A DNA stretch of 64,000 nt from an uncultured bacterium (GTDB lineage: Bacteria; Krumholzibacteriota; Krumholzibacteriia; LZORAL124-64-63), in the NCBI GenBank assembly GCA_937910695.1, contig CALEMW010000009.1, positions 16,470 through 80,469 of the forward strand. The letters run 5' to 3'. The notes under the pieces were generated by a model. The model did not search any database and was not told the DNA's origin. It saw nothing but the letters and a program-made list of their open reading frames with translations. Each line of letters begins with the position of its first letter. The stretch's first letter is position 1. The position numbers and the translations under genes were made by a program. This document shows positions 17,976 to 24,987 of the stretch, in pieces.

Positions 17976-18997
17976 TGGCCCAGAAACGCGCCAAAGGTGC
18001 CGATTTCCAGCAACTCCGCCGCGATCTGGCCGGGGGAGTCGTCCTGCCGGTCTATGTACTGGAGGGGGAGGACACGATCCGCATCCGCGGCGTGGTGGAC
18101 TACATCGTCAAACATCGTCTCGGCGAATCCGGTGCAGCATTCAACTATCACGTGTATGACGGTGATGATTGCGGGATCGAAGGTCCTATCCAGCAGGCTC
18201 TCAGTTTCCCGATGATGTCGCCTCACCAGGTTGTTTGGGTGAAGCGGGCCGAACAGCTGTGTCGGGCCGTCGGCGATGAGGAAGCGTTGTCAACCTACCT
18301 GAATCGTCCGCCACAAGAAACGATACTCATTCTCAGTGCGGATAAATTCGACGGCCGCAAAAAATGGCTTAAACAGGTCAAAACTGAGGGTTGGCATTTT
18401 GATCTGTCGCCGCCGACGGGACGCGATCTTCACGCCTGGGTTGAACGAGCGTCTCGCGAACGATCGTTGGCCATGGATCCAGACACTGCAGCGTTGCTCG
18501 TAGAGCTCGTGGGCGAAGATTGTTCAGCTCTGGGGCATGAACTCGACAAGATCGCCGCCGCGGTTTCTGATCGCGGCAGCATGCCTGATGCCGATGAATT
18601 GCAGCAGTTGATCCTGTCACAGCGTTCGGTCGATCCGTTCGAGTTACTCGGTTCTTTGGGACCAGGATCGGAAGCCCGGGGCTTATCGGTTTATCAACGA
18701 TACCTTGCCGAAGGACGATCGGCGTTCGAGTTGGCACCATTGATCGTTTGGCGGGTCAAGCAGGCGGCCCAGGTGGCAGCGTTGTTGGCCGAGGGAGTCC
18801 ATGAGCGTCAACTGGCGTCGGTGCTCGGAGCATCGCCTTACGCCATTTCTCAGGCCGTGTCCGTGGTTCGTAACTGGGGACCGGACCGTGTCGAGCGTGC
18901 GATGGAAGTGGCGTACAGAATCGACGGCCAACTCAAGGGCAGCCCGGTTCCGCCAGAAGCCATCTTGGAGCAGGCGATCCTTGAGATCTGTGCGTAG
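17975..18997 (+). CDS. holA: DNA polymerase III subunit delta
   Basis: Clamp-loader wrench that opens the beta clamp. The 340-residue protein has the HolA layout: an N-terminal AAA+-like domain with VYVLEGEDTIRIRGVVDYI, the clamp-binding region near SFPMMSPHQVVWVKRAEQL, and the helical collar domain with DPFELLGSL. The ATG at 17975 overlaps the lptE stop (TGATG). It is the last + strand gene before the dif site, 18 bp beyond its stop. Confidence 0.88.
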   Translation: MAQKRAKGADFQQLRRDLAGGVVLPVYVLEGEDTIRIRGVVDYIVKHRLGESGAAFNYHVYDGDDCGIEGPIQQALSFPMMSPHQVVWVKRAEQLCRAVGDEEALSTYLNRPPQETILILSADKFDGRKKWLKQVKTEGWHFDLSPPTGRDLHAWVERASRERSLAMDPDTAALLVELVGEDCSALGHELDKIAAAVSDRGSMPDADELQQLILSQRSVDPFELLGSLGPGSEARGLSVYQRYLAEGRSAFELAPLIVWRVKQAAQVAALLAEGVHERQLASVLGASPYAISQAVSVVRNWGPDRVERAMEVAYRIDGQLKGSPVPPEAILEQAILEICA

Positions 18998-19002
18998 ATT
19001 TC

Positions 19003-19057
19003 AAGATCGGGTAGAGCTTAACATAATATACATTATGCGCAATATATGAAGATCGGG
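19003..19057. repeat. 9-bp direct repeats AAGATCGGG bracketing dif
   Basis: AAGATCGGG occurs at 19003-19011 and again at 19049-19057. The copies stand 4 and 5 bp outside the 28-bp dif core, nearly symmetric. They could be chance, an accessory protein site, or a trace of a duplication or insertion event that carried dif. Confidence 0.6.
19016..19043 (-). other. dif: dif site, XerC/XerD chromosome-dimer resolution site (replication terminus)
   Basis: Read on the - strand, the site consists of the 11-bp XerC arm ATTGCGCATAA (19043-19033), the 6-bp centre TGTATA (19032-19027) and the 11-bp XerD arm TTATGTTAAGC (19026-19016). From memory, the E. coli dif arms are GGTGCGCATAA and TTATGTTAAAT with the same centre. 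That gives 24 of 28 identities with an unbroken 24-nt match, which cannot reasonably be chance. The site is an AT-rich island in GC-rich DNA, between convergent genes, exactly at the switch from + to - strand genes. XerC and XerD are both encoded in this window. FtsK would activate recombination here at division. Confidence 0.96.
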
Positions 19058-19087
19058 CTGTGACTCCTTGCCTGGTCGAGAGTTAGC

Positions 19088-19444
19088 TCAGGATTCGTGG
19101 ATCGGAACCCGGTCGGCAAGTTCGTCGAGGAACGGGATGTTCCACTGTTCGCCGGACAGAGCTCGTACGAAACCGAACACAGACACAGCGAGTGCGACGA
19201 GCAGCACCACCAGATGCAGAATGAAGGAGATGATCAGTCCAAGGACCGGGATGTGGCCGATTGTGCTGTCGATGACCGCCAAGCCGATCAGCAGGACGAT
19301 TTCGGCGAAGAACAGTGAGAACCCCTGCCGGCAGTGCCGGGCCAGGAATGCGGACTTGGGTTTGACCAGAAGACTGGGCAGCACGACGATAACGCTGAGG
19401 TAACAGGCGGAAGCCCACCAGCGGTCATTGGAGTTCTCGTGCAT
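19088..19444 (-). CDS. DUF4870/Tic20-like small membrane protein
   Basis: A 118-residue protein with three to four hydrophobic helices. Its pattern is that of DUF4870 proteins: an N-terminal ACYLSVIVVLPSLL helix, the conserved basic turn FLARHCRQGFSLFF, two central helices, then SGEQWNIPFLDELADR at the C terminus. The molecular function of the family is not established. A strong ribosome-binding site (GGGGAGGAG) precedes the ATG. It is the first - strand gene after dif and is divergent from the PqqD-like gene. Confidence 0.75.
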   Translation of the reverse strand: MHENSNDRWWASACYLSVIVVLPSLLVKPKSAFLARHCRQGFSLFFAEIVLLIGLAVIDSTIGHIPVLGLIISFILHLVVLLVALAVSVFGFVRALSGEQWNIPFLDELADRVPIHES

Positions 19445-19482
19445 GGGACTCCTCCCCTTCGGAATGCGGCGATGGTGCTGAC

Positions 19483-19509
19483 GCTTGCGGCCGACAGCTT
19501 ATCGCAAGC
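19483..19509. promoter_or_regulatory. Spaced inverted repeat in the divergent intergenic region
   Basis: GCTTGCG (19483-19489) and CGCAAGC (19503-19509) are a perfect 7-bp inverted repeat with a 13-bp spacer. It lies between the divergently read DUF4870-like and PqqD-like genes. It may be an operator shared by the two promoters; no regulator is identifiable. The rest of this 102-bp gap shows nothing clear. Confidence 0.3.
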
Positions 19510-19546
19510 TTCGGACCAACGCCAGCCCAGCGATGGAGGTTTTGGC

Positions 19547-19906
19547 ATGAAGGATCAGAGCTCCGACATGGAGATCGGAGTCGACCGTGTGATTCCCCGG
19601 CGGTTGGTGGAGTCACGAGAACGGCCGGATGGCTGCCTGGAGTTGCTTGCTCCTCGTTTCCAGGGCTTTTGGTTCGGCTGGCTCCAGCGTTGGTTACCCC
19701 AGGACCGCGCTCATCAGCGCGTGGTTCTGGATGATACCGGCGGCCGGGTCTGGAAATACATCGACGGTACGGCGGATATCCGGGGAATCGCCCAATCTCT
19801 GGCCGCTGCGGACGACGATGATCCGGTGGAGATGATCCAGCGCATTTGGTTGTTCGTAAGGGCCATGGCGGCTGAGGGATGGCTGGAGTTGCGGGCGCCC
19901 GGCTAA
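19547..19906 (+). CDS. PqqD-like protein (PQQ synthesis protein D family domain)
   Basis: A 119-residue protein whose C-terminal two thirds match the PqqD/RiPP-recognition fold: RVVLDDTGGRVWKYIDGTADIRGIAQSLAA, then an amphipathic helix. PqqD-type domains bind precursor peptides for radical-SAM enzymes, but stand-alone copies of unknown role are frequent. The region before it contains PRFQGFWFGWLQRWLP, rich in aromatic residues. The ATG at 19547 has GGAGG 7 bp upstream. No radical-SAM maturase or precursor peptide gene is adjacent. It is one of only two + strand protein genes to the right of dif. Confidence 0.72.
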   Translation: MKDQSSDMEIGVDRVIPRRLVESRERPDGCLELLAPRFQGFWFGWLQRWLPQDRAHQRVVLDDTGGRVWKYIDGTADIRGIAQSLAAADDDDPVEMIQRIWLFVRAMAAEGWLELRAPG

Positions 19907-19930
19907 GATCGACGGATCCATCAAAGACGA

Positions 19931-19954
19931 AGGGGACGCTGGCAGGCGTCCCCT
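19931..19954 (+). terminator. Rho-independent terminator, probably bidirectional
   Basis: A perfect 9-bp stem, AGGGGACGC with GCGTCCCCT, has the loop TGGCAG. It is followed by TTGTC on the + strand and by TCGTCTTTG on the - strand. It lies between the convergent PqqD-like gene and tRNA-Arg(CCT) and can serve both. Confidence 0.75.
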
Positions 19955-19965
19955 TTGTCACGTCA

Positions 19966-20042
19966 TGGTACCCCAGACAGGGCTCGAACCTGTGACCCCT
20001 GGTTTAGGAAACCAGTGCTCTATCCTGCTGAGCTACTGGGGC
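19966..20042 (-). tRNA. tRNA-Arg (anticodon CCT, reads AGG)
   Basis: The 77-nt sequence folds as a tRNA. The acceptor stem pairs GCCCCAG with CTGGGGT. The anticodon stem CTGGT/ACCAG encloses the loop TTCCTAA, giving CCT, and the T loop is within AGGTTCGAGCCCT. The discriminator is A and CCA is encoded. Confidence 0.97.
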
Positions 20043-20113
20043 ACGTTCTGGGCCGCGCAAGGTCCGAAAACAGGCCGAGAAACGCGGGCGCCGGTGAAGG
20101 CCGGATAAGGAAA

Positions 20114-20650
20114 CTACGAATCATCTCCATATTTGACAAGGGAAATCACCGGGGCGTCGGTCAGGATCTCACGACCGGGCAGGTCGCAGAGCTCAACGAG
20201 GAATACATAGGCGGCCACGACGGCGCCCAGACGCCGGACCAGACGTCCTGCGGCTGCTGCAGTGCCGCCGGTGGCCAGCAGATCGTCGATGATGACGACT
20301 CTCTCTGCTGGCCGTAGGGCGTCGCGGTGGATTTCCAGGGTTGCTTCACCATATTCGAGAGCATAGCTCTCTGACACTGTGTCGGCAGGGAGTTTACCGG
20401 GTTTGCGTAGTACGACGAGGGGTCGCTTGAGGCGATCGCAGAGAGGTGCGCCGAACAAGAAGCCCCGGCTTTCCACAGCGCCGAGAGAATCCCAGGACAG
20501 GCTGTCGAGCAGGGTCGTCAGGCCGTCCAGGGCCGTGTGGAAGGCGGCAGGATTCTGCAGGATCGGTGTGATGTCCTTGAACAGGATGCCGGGCTTGGGG
20601 AAATCGGGCACGTCGCGGATGACGGTCTTGAGGTCCATCTCGAGATTCAT
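20114..20650 (-). CDS. apt: Adenine phosphoribosyltransferase
   Basis: Salvages adenine to AMP with PRPP. The 178-residue protein has the family hallmarks IRDVPDFPKPGILFKDITPIL at the N terminus, AVESRGFLFGAPL, VLRKPGKLP, and the PRPP-binding loop VVIIDDLLATGGT. The ATG at 20650 follows GGGAG. It is 14 bp downstream of the NlpD-like gene and is the last protein gene of this operon. Confidence 0.97.
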   Translation of the reverse strand: MNLEMDLKTVIRDVPDFPKPGILFKDITPILQNPAAFHTALDGLTTLLDSLSWDSLGAVESRGFLFGAPLCDRLKRPLVVLRKPGKLPADTVSESYALEYGEATLEIHRDALRPAERVVIIDDLLATGGTAAAAGRLVRRLGAVVAAYVFLVELCDLPGREILTDAPVISLVKYGDDS

Positions 20651-20664
20651 GATCGCTCCCGGGT

Positions 20665-21336
20665 TCAGCGGATCAGACGTTCCGGATCCACGGCTTTATT
20701 GTGGATCCGGAGTTCGATGTGAAGGTAGGGGCGGTTGCCTTCGACAGGCGCCCCGATCCGGCCAAGGGCGTCGTCGCGCAGGACGATCTCCCCCACTGCG
20801 ACGCCGGGTAGGTCCGCATCAAAAGGACCGAGGACGGTGGCATAGTCAGCACCGTGGTCGATGATCATGATCACGCCGTAACCGTTCTGATGGCCTCGGT
20901 AGCGAACAACGCCGTCGGCGGGTGCCGTGACGGCGGAACCTGAGGGGCGGCTGATGTCGACGCCAGTGCGTCGGGTTTCGAGGGCCCCGTTGCGATGAGT
21001 GCCGAACAGGCGCAGAGCCTCTCCCCCCTCACCCTGAAACGGTCGGCGCCAACGAATGTCCGCGGCGGCGGTGCGACCGAAAGGCTCGGGAACGATCAGG
21101 CCCTGGCCCGGGTGGATGAGGTCGTTGCGCAGACTGTTGGCAGCGGTCAGGTCTTGCACCGAGACACCGCAACGGCGGGCGATCAGTGAGAGGGAGTCGC
21201 CGCTCCGTACGGCGTAGCGTCCCGGTTGGGCACCGCCAGCGACACCTGCGCTGAACAGGGCGATCATGACGATCATGACGATCATGACGATCGGGACGAG
21301 GATCGTCCGGCTGGGTAATCGCGGCGTGGATTTCAT
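20665..21336 (-). CDS. NlpD/EnvC-like protein: LysM plus degenerate M23 (LytM) domain
   Basis: An exported 223-residue protein, probably an activator of cell-wall amidases at division. A hydrophobic signal segment covers about residues 11-30 and a LysM peptidoglycan-binding domain residues 40-83 (YAVRSGDSLSLIARRCGVS). A LytM domain follows from about residue 105. Zinc ligands are lost: the H-x-G-x-D motif reads R122-T-G-V-D126, and the H-x-H motif reads Y203-L-H205. NlpD and EnvC are likewise non-catalytic. Its position after surE and pcm matches the surE-pcm-nlpD order of Proteobacteria. The frame runs to 21438, but the signal peptide places the start at 21336. Confidence 0.8.
   Translation of the reverse strand: MKSTPRLPSRTILVPIVMIVMIVMIALFSAGVAGGAQPGRYAVRSGDSLSLIARRCGVSVQDLTAANSLRNDLIHPGQGLIVPEPFGRTAAADIRWRRPFQGEGGEALRLFGTHRNGALETRRTGVDISRPSGSAVTAPADGVVRYRGHQNGYGVIMIIDHGADYATVLGPFDADLPGVAVGEIVLRDDALGRIGAPVEGNRPYLHIELRIHNKAVDPERLIR
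21261..21287. repeat. Three tandem 9-bp repeats (CGATCATGA) in the signal-peptide coding region
   Basis: CGATCATGA occurs three times in perfect tandem, followed by the diverged copy CGATCGGGA. It encodes Ile-Val-Met repeats in the hydrophobic core of the NlpD-like signal peptide. The period is a multiple of three, so gain or loss of a unit would keep the frame. Confidence 0.85.
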
Positions 21337-21469
21337 CACATCATCACTTGTGGTGTGTGGGCCTGACGGTCTTGCTCTCTTGATGATGATGCCGTTCCCG
21401 TATCTGGGGGGCAAGGCAATTTCAGCTTGAGGAGTCACAAGAGGAAACGGCAGGGAACAAGTACGAAAA

Positions 21470-21491
21470 GAGCCGCCTCGAAAGGCGGCTC
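21470..21491 (-). terminator. Rho-independent terminator after tRNA-Pro(CGG)
   Basis: On the - strand, GAGCCGCCT pairs with AGGCGGCTC around the loop TTCG, and TTTTC follows. It lies 9 bp beyond the tRNA 3' end. Confidence 0.8.
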
Positions 21492-21499
21492 CATTCTTG

Positions 21500-21577
<78 letters not shown>

Positions 21578-21587
21578 ACCGAATCGT

Positions 21588-22094
21588 TCATTGGCCCCAA
21601 AGGCGCAAAACACCCATGGATGCGAGCGTCACCACCAGACCGGCGACGCCGACGCCCAAGATGATACAAGGCAGGGCGAATCGCAAGGGGAGCTTGAACA
21701 GATAGGCGGCGATCGAACCGGTCCAGGCGCCCGTCATGGGGGCCGGAATGGCCACGAAGAGAATGAGGCCCAGGGCCTGATATCGGCGGATCAGGGCGCT
21801 GCGGCGCTCGGTGCGGTCGAAGAGCCAGGTGAAGAAGCGATCCAGTAGGGGAAAGCGTCGCAGGGCACGCTCGGCCGGACCGAGCAGGGTGAGGATCGGC
21901 ACGACAGGCAGCATGTTGCCGAGGACGGCGAACAGGTAGGTCAGCACAGGGTGGGCCTGTCCATAGCCTCCGGCCAATGGAGAGTACGCAAAGGGAATCG
22001 CACCGCGCAGTTCGAAAACGGGTAGGGTCGCGATCAAGACGATGGCCAGAGGCGTCGGCAGCCCCTCCGCCCAGTGCAGGACATCCTCACGCAT
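21588..22094 (-). CDS. COG2426 small multidrug-export-like membrane protein
   Basis: A 168-residue protein with four to five hydrophobic segments. It shows the COG2426/PF06695 pattern: PVFELRGAIPFAYSPLAGGYG near the N terminus, LGNMLPVVPILTLL, the charged loop before RYQALGLILFVAIPAPMTGAWTG, and a C-terminal TM helix. The family is named for small multidrug export, but a transport role is weakly supported and no substrate is known. The ATG at 22094 follows GGAAGGAG and overlaps the pcm end by 8 bp; the frame extends to 22115. Confidence 0.82.
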   Translation of the reverse strand: MREDVLHWAEGLPTPLAIVLIATLPVFELRGAIPFAYSPLAGGYGQAHPVLTYLFAVLGNMLPVVPILTLLGPAERALRRFPLLDRFFTWLFDRTERRSALIRRYQALGLILFVAIPAPMTGAWTGSIAAYLFKLPLRFALPCIILGVGVAGLVVTLASMGVLRLWGQ

Positions 22095-22743
22095 GATTCT
22101 CCTTCCGGACGACACCGGTCAGCAACGGGACGAAGCGGCAGGCGACAGACCTCTCGATGATTGGCTCGGCGGCGGTTTTCCGGTAGCGATAGAGTGTCTG
22201 TTGCTCCCCTTGGCCGATGGGGATGACCAGCACTCCCCCCTCGCGAAGATGATGGAAGAGCGGCGATGGCAGTTTGTCGGCGCAGGCGGTGACGATGATG
22301 GCGTCGTAGGGGCCGCGTTCCGGCACCGCATCGCTGGCGTCGCTGGCGTAGACCTCGACGTTGGCGCAGCCGAGTTCCTCGAGGATCTTCGAGGCCCGCA
22401 AGGCCAGCGGTTCGACGCGCTCGGCCGTGACCACGCTGCGGGCCAGGCGCGACAGGATGGCGGCCTGGTATCCGGAGCCGGTGCCCACTTCCAGCACATG
22501 CTGGGTGCCGTCGAGCTCCAGTAGAGCAGACATCAATCCGACGATGAACGGCTGGCTGATGGTCTGGTCGTAGCCGATGGGCAGGGCGCAGCCGTGGTAG
22601 GCCCGATGCCGCAGAAGCTTGGGAACGAAGACGTGGCGCGGCACTTCGCGCATGACGTGCAGGACGCGGCGATCGTCGATGCCGGCCTCTTCGAGTTGCT
22701 CGGCGACCATGCGTGAGCGGGCGACGGACTGGTCGTGGATCAC
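22087..22743 (-). CDS. pcm: Protein-L-isoaspartate O-methyltransferase
   Basis: Repairs isoaspartyl residues in aged proteins with SAM. The 218-residue protein has the family segments VPRHVFVPKLLRHRAYHG, GYDQTISQPFIVGLMSALL, the SAM-binding LEVGTGSGYQAAIL, and VTACADKLPSPL. The GTG at 22743 overlaps the surE stop (GTGA), so surE and pcm are translationally coupled as in E. coli. The longer open frame upstream is the surE gene in another frame and is not used. Confidence 0.95.
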   Translation of the reverse strand: MIHDQSVARSRMVAEQLEEAGIDDRRVLHVMREVPRHVFVPKLLRHRAYHGCALPIGYDQTISQPFIVGLMSALLELDGTQHVLEVGTGSGYQAAILSRLARSVVTAERVEPLALRASKILEELGCANVEVYASDASDAVPERGPYDAIIVTACADKLPSPLFHHLREGGVLVIPIGQGEQQTLYRYRKTAAEPIIERSVACRFVPLLTGVVRKENHA

Positions 22744-23519
22744 GACGAGACTCCGCCGAGAGGACCGTCGCAGTCGAGGCTGCGGGTCCGTTCCATGAGT
22801 CTGCGGTACGTGAGGTCCACCCGCAGCGGCGTGACCACGACGTAGCCCTGCTGGCACAGAGTGGCGTCGGTTCCGGGGATATCGTCCCAGGTCGGTCCGG
22901 TGCCGCCGATCCACAGGTAGGGACGACCGCGCGGATCGATCTGCTCGGTGATGGCGTCCTTATAGCGCCGGCTGCCGAGGGGTGCGGCGCGGATGCCCTT
23001 GATCTCTTCCGGTGGCAGGTCGGGAATATTCACGTTCAACAGGCTGTGCTTTTCCAGGGGTACGTCGAGCAGATCGTCGAGATGGTGACGCAGGTAGGAT
23101 TCGACGGCGCCCCAATGGCGGGGATGCCATGATGCACAGGAAAGGGCATAGCTGGGCAGGCCGAGGATGGCGCCCTCGAGGGCCGCGGCCACGGTCCCGG
23201 AATAGGTGACGTCCTCCCCCATGTTCGAGCCGTGGTTCACGCCGCTGATCACGAGGTCGGGCGGATCGTTCTTCAGGATGTACTCCATGGCCACCAGGAC
23301 GCAGTCCGTCGGGGTGCCCGTCACGCCGTAGCGGCCGGGACCGTACTCGACGACGCGCAGCGGGATGCGCAGGGTCAGCGAGTGGCTCGAGGCGCTCTGC
23401 TGCTCGGTGGGCGCGACGATGGTGACGCGGAGGTCGTTGCGCTCGGCCAGGACGTCGGCCACGAGGTTGAGGCCGTGGGCGTCGATGCCGTCGTCGTTGC
23501 TCAATAGGACGTGTCGCAT
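22740..23519 (-). CDS. surE: 5'/3'-nucleotidase SurE
   Basis: A metal-dependent nucleoside monophosphatase linked to stationary-phase survival. The 259-residue protein begins MRHVLLSNDDGIDAHG with the metal-binding Asp pair, and also shows the family stretch SGVNHGSNMGEDVTYSGTVAAALEG and NVNIPDLPPEEIKG. It is the first gene of a surE-pcm-COG2426-(tRNA)-nlpD-like-apt series. Confidence 0.96.
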   Translation of the reverse strand: MRHVLLSNDDGIDAHGLNLVADVLAERNDLRVTIVAPTEQQSASSHSLTLRIPLRVVEYGPGRYGVTGTPTDCVLVAMEYILKNDPPDLVISGVNHGSNMGEDVTYSGTVAAALEGAILGLPSYALSCASWHPRHWGAVESYLRHHLDDLLDVPLEKHSLLNVNIPDLPPEEIKGIRAAPLGSRRYKDAITEQIDPRGRPYLWIGGTGPTWDDIPGTDATLCQQGYVVVTPLRVDLTYRRLMERTRSLDCDGPLGGVSS

Positions 23520-23552
23520 GCTGCTCCGGTTCGTTTGCGGGATCGCATCGAT

Positions 23553-24227
23553 TCAATCACGGTCGCGGCTCAGGCGCCAGGCGAGGCGGAAGAACCGCAC
23601 GGTGTCGCGTATGGGGTTGATGCTGCTCACTTCGTCGCCGTAGACCGTGGCGGTGGGCACCGAATCGACGCGGGCGCCGCGACGCGCCACACGCACGAGG
23701 ATCTCGGATTCGAAGTCGTAGCGGGCCGTGGTGATGCGCAGGTCTTTCAGAACCGCGACCCGGAACAGGCGGTAGCCGTTCTGGGAGTCGGGGATCCGGC
23801 AGCCCGCGAGGGAGCTCACGACGGCGCTGGTGAAACGGTTGGTCGCCTTGCGGATCCAGGGCATGCCTTCCGATGCATCCATGCGGGTGCCGACGATCAC
23901 GTCGATGTCGTCCGCTGCGGCGCGGTCGAGGAAGCCCGCCATGTCCGAGGGCAGGTGCTGGCCGTCGGAGTCGAGGGTGAAGACCCAGTCGATTCCCTGC
24001 TCGATGGCCCAGGCGAAACCGGTCATCAGGGCGGCGCCCTTGCCGCGGTTGACTGCGTGGATCAGGACTTCGGCGCCGTGGGCCCGGGCAGTCTCGGCCG
24101 TGCCGTCGCTGCTGCCGTCGTCGACGACCAGCAGCCGCAGCTCGGGGTGGCGGTCGTGGATTTCGTCGAGCAGCGGTCCCAGGAAGCGGGCTGCGTCGAG
24201 GGCTGGGAGGATGGCGGCGGTGGTCAA
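23553..24227 (-). CDS. Family 2 glycosyltransferase (polyprenol-phosphate sugar synthase-like)
   Basis: A GT-A fold transferase of 224 residues. It shows VVDDGSSDGTAE, NRGKGAALMTGFAWAI, the Asp-x-Asp-like TLDSDGQHLP, and the acceptor region FTSAVVSSLAGCRIPDSQNGYRLF, as in dolichol/undecaprenyl-phosphate mannose or glucose synthases. The C-terminal membrane helices of some relatives are absent. The longest frame would run through tRNA-Pro(GGG), so the TTG at 24227 is chosen: it follows GGAG at 6 nt and gives the usual N terminus TTAAILPALDAARF. Its role in envelope glycan synthesis is inferred. Confidence 0.82.
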   Translation of the reverse strand: MTTAAILPALDAARFLGPLLDEIHDRHPELRLLVVDDGSSDGTAETARAHGAEVLIHAVNRGKGAALMTGFAWAIEQGIDWVFTLDSDGQHLPSDMAGFLDRAAADDIDVIVGTRMDASEGMPWIRKATNRFTSAVVSSLAGCRIPDSQNGYRLFRVAVLKDLRITTARYDFESEILVRVARRGARVDSVPTATVYGDEVSSINPIRDTVRFFRLAWRLSRDRD

Positions 24228-24310
24228 CTGGGCTCCAGGTTTGTTGGGGACGGTGATGATGAGGGAATCGTAAGCGATGATTCGACGGGTGGAAAGAGTG
24301 GGATGAACGA

Positions 24311-24334
24311 ACGGGTCGCCGTAGGGCGACCCGT
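24311..24334 (-). terminator. Hairpin downstream of tRNA-Pro(GGG), possible terminator
   Basis: A perfect 10-bp stem, ACGGGTCGCC with GGCGACCCGT, has a 4-nt loop and lies 21 bp beyond the tRNA 3' end. On the - strand it is followed by TCGTTCATCC, a poor T tract, so termination is plausible but not certain. Confidence 0.55.
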
Positions 24335-24355
24335 ATTCGAAGTCCGTAGAAAATA

Positions 24356-24432
24356 TGGTCGGGGCGAAAGGATTTGAACCTTCGACCCCTTGCCCCCCAT
24401 GCAAGTGCGCTACCGGGCTGCGCCACGCCCCG
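24356..24432 (-). tRNA. tRNA-Pro (anticodon GGG, reads CCC/CCT)
   Basis: The 77-nt sequence folds as a tRNA with acceptor stem CGGGGCG/CGCCCCG. The anticodon stem CTTGC/GCAAG encloses the loop ATGGGGG, giving GGG, and the T loop is within AGGTTCAAATCCT. CCA is encoded. It shares the acceptor stem and most of the T arm with tRNA-Pro(CGG) 2.8 kb away. Confidence 0.97.
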
Positions 24433-24472
24433 ACCAGAACTGGGGCCGCCCGGGAGTCCCAGGCGGAGTCAT

Positions 24473-24501
24473 AATCTAATACGAGCCGAGAAGCTCCACA
24501 A
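24473..24501 (-). promoter_or_regulatory. Possible sigma-70 promoter for tRNA-Pro(GGG)
   Basis: On the - strand TTGTGG (24501-24496) and TAGATT (24478-24473) are separated by 17 bp, in the short AT-richer gap between the MerR gene and the tRNA. Both boxes are partial matches. Confidence 0.4.
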
Positions 24502-24514
24502 GCTCGATTCAGTC

Positions 24515-24937
24515 TCAGCCCTTGTCGCCGTCGGGAAAGCGCAGTTCCTTGAGCAGATCGAGGATTTCCTGCAGTTCGCGGCGGACGCGAGCCACCTTTT
24601 CTGGTCGCTCCATGGCGGTGAAGGGCATGGCGATCTGATCCTGAACTTTTGAGGCGGCGGGGCCGCTCTTCTTGCGATCGCGGAGGGTTTTGCGAGCTCC
24701 CTCGATACGGTAGCCTTCTTCGTGGAGCAGGCGATGGATGGCCTGGATCTCCTCGACGTCTTTGCGACGGTACGCCCGACTGCCGGCGCGGTTGCGCTTG
24801 GGGCGCAGCGAAGGAAACTCGCTTTCCCAGTAGCGCAGAACGTGGGGTTCGATGCCGGTGTGACTCGAGACTTCACGGATCGTGTAATAGAGCTTGTCCG
24901 GCAGTTCGTTCGCTTTGGCGTCGGGCCGATCGGGCAT
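24515..24937 (-). CDS. MerR family transcriptional regulator (short, no effector domain)
   Basis: A 140-residue DNA-binding protein. The N-terminal winged helix reads [29 protein letters not shown], and [29 protein letters not shown] is the recognition-wing region typical of MerR. The C-terminal third is a charged dimerisation helix ([16 protein letters not shown]) with no metal- or drug-binding domain. Such short MerR proteins are widespread in deltaproteobacteria and relatives, and their targets are mostly unknown. The ATG at 24937 follows GGGAGGT. It lies 50 bp downstream of gpsA in the same direction. Confidence 0.88.
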   Translation of the reverse strand: MPDRPDAKANELPDKLYYTIREVSSHTGIEPHVLRYWESEFPSLRPKRNRAGSRAYRRKDVEEIQAIHRLLHEEGYRIEGARKTLRDRKKSGPAASKVQDQIAMPFTAMERPEKVARVRRELQEILDLLKELRFPDGDKG

Positions 24938-24987
24938 GTCGCACCTCCCGTGTTGCTCGTTCCGATCGCTCCGGTCGTCCCGGCGGA

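Noticed and set aside
19003..19057. First read as a promoter, operator or insertion scar because of its AT-richness and inverted repeat.
   Set aside because: It lies between convergent genes, so a promoter is not needed, and the core matches dif almost perfectly.
19334..19546. N-terminal extension of the PqqD-like gene.
   Set aside because: It overlaps the divergent DUF4870-like gene and its control region; the ATG at 19547 has a strong GGAGG.
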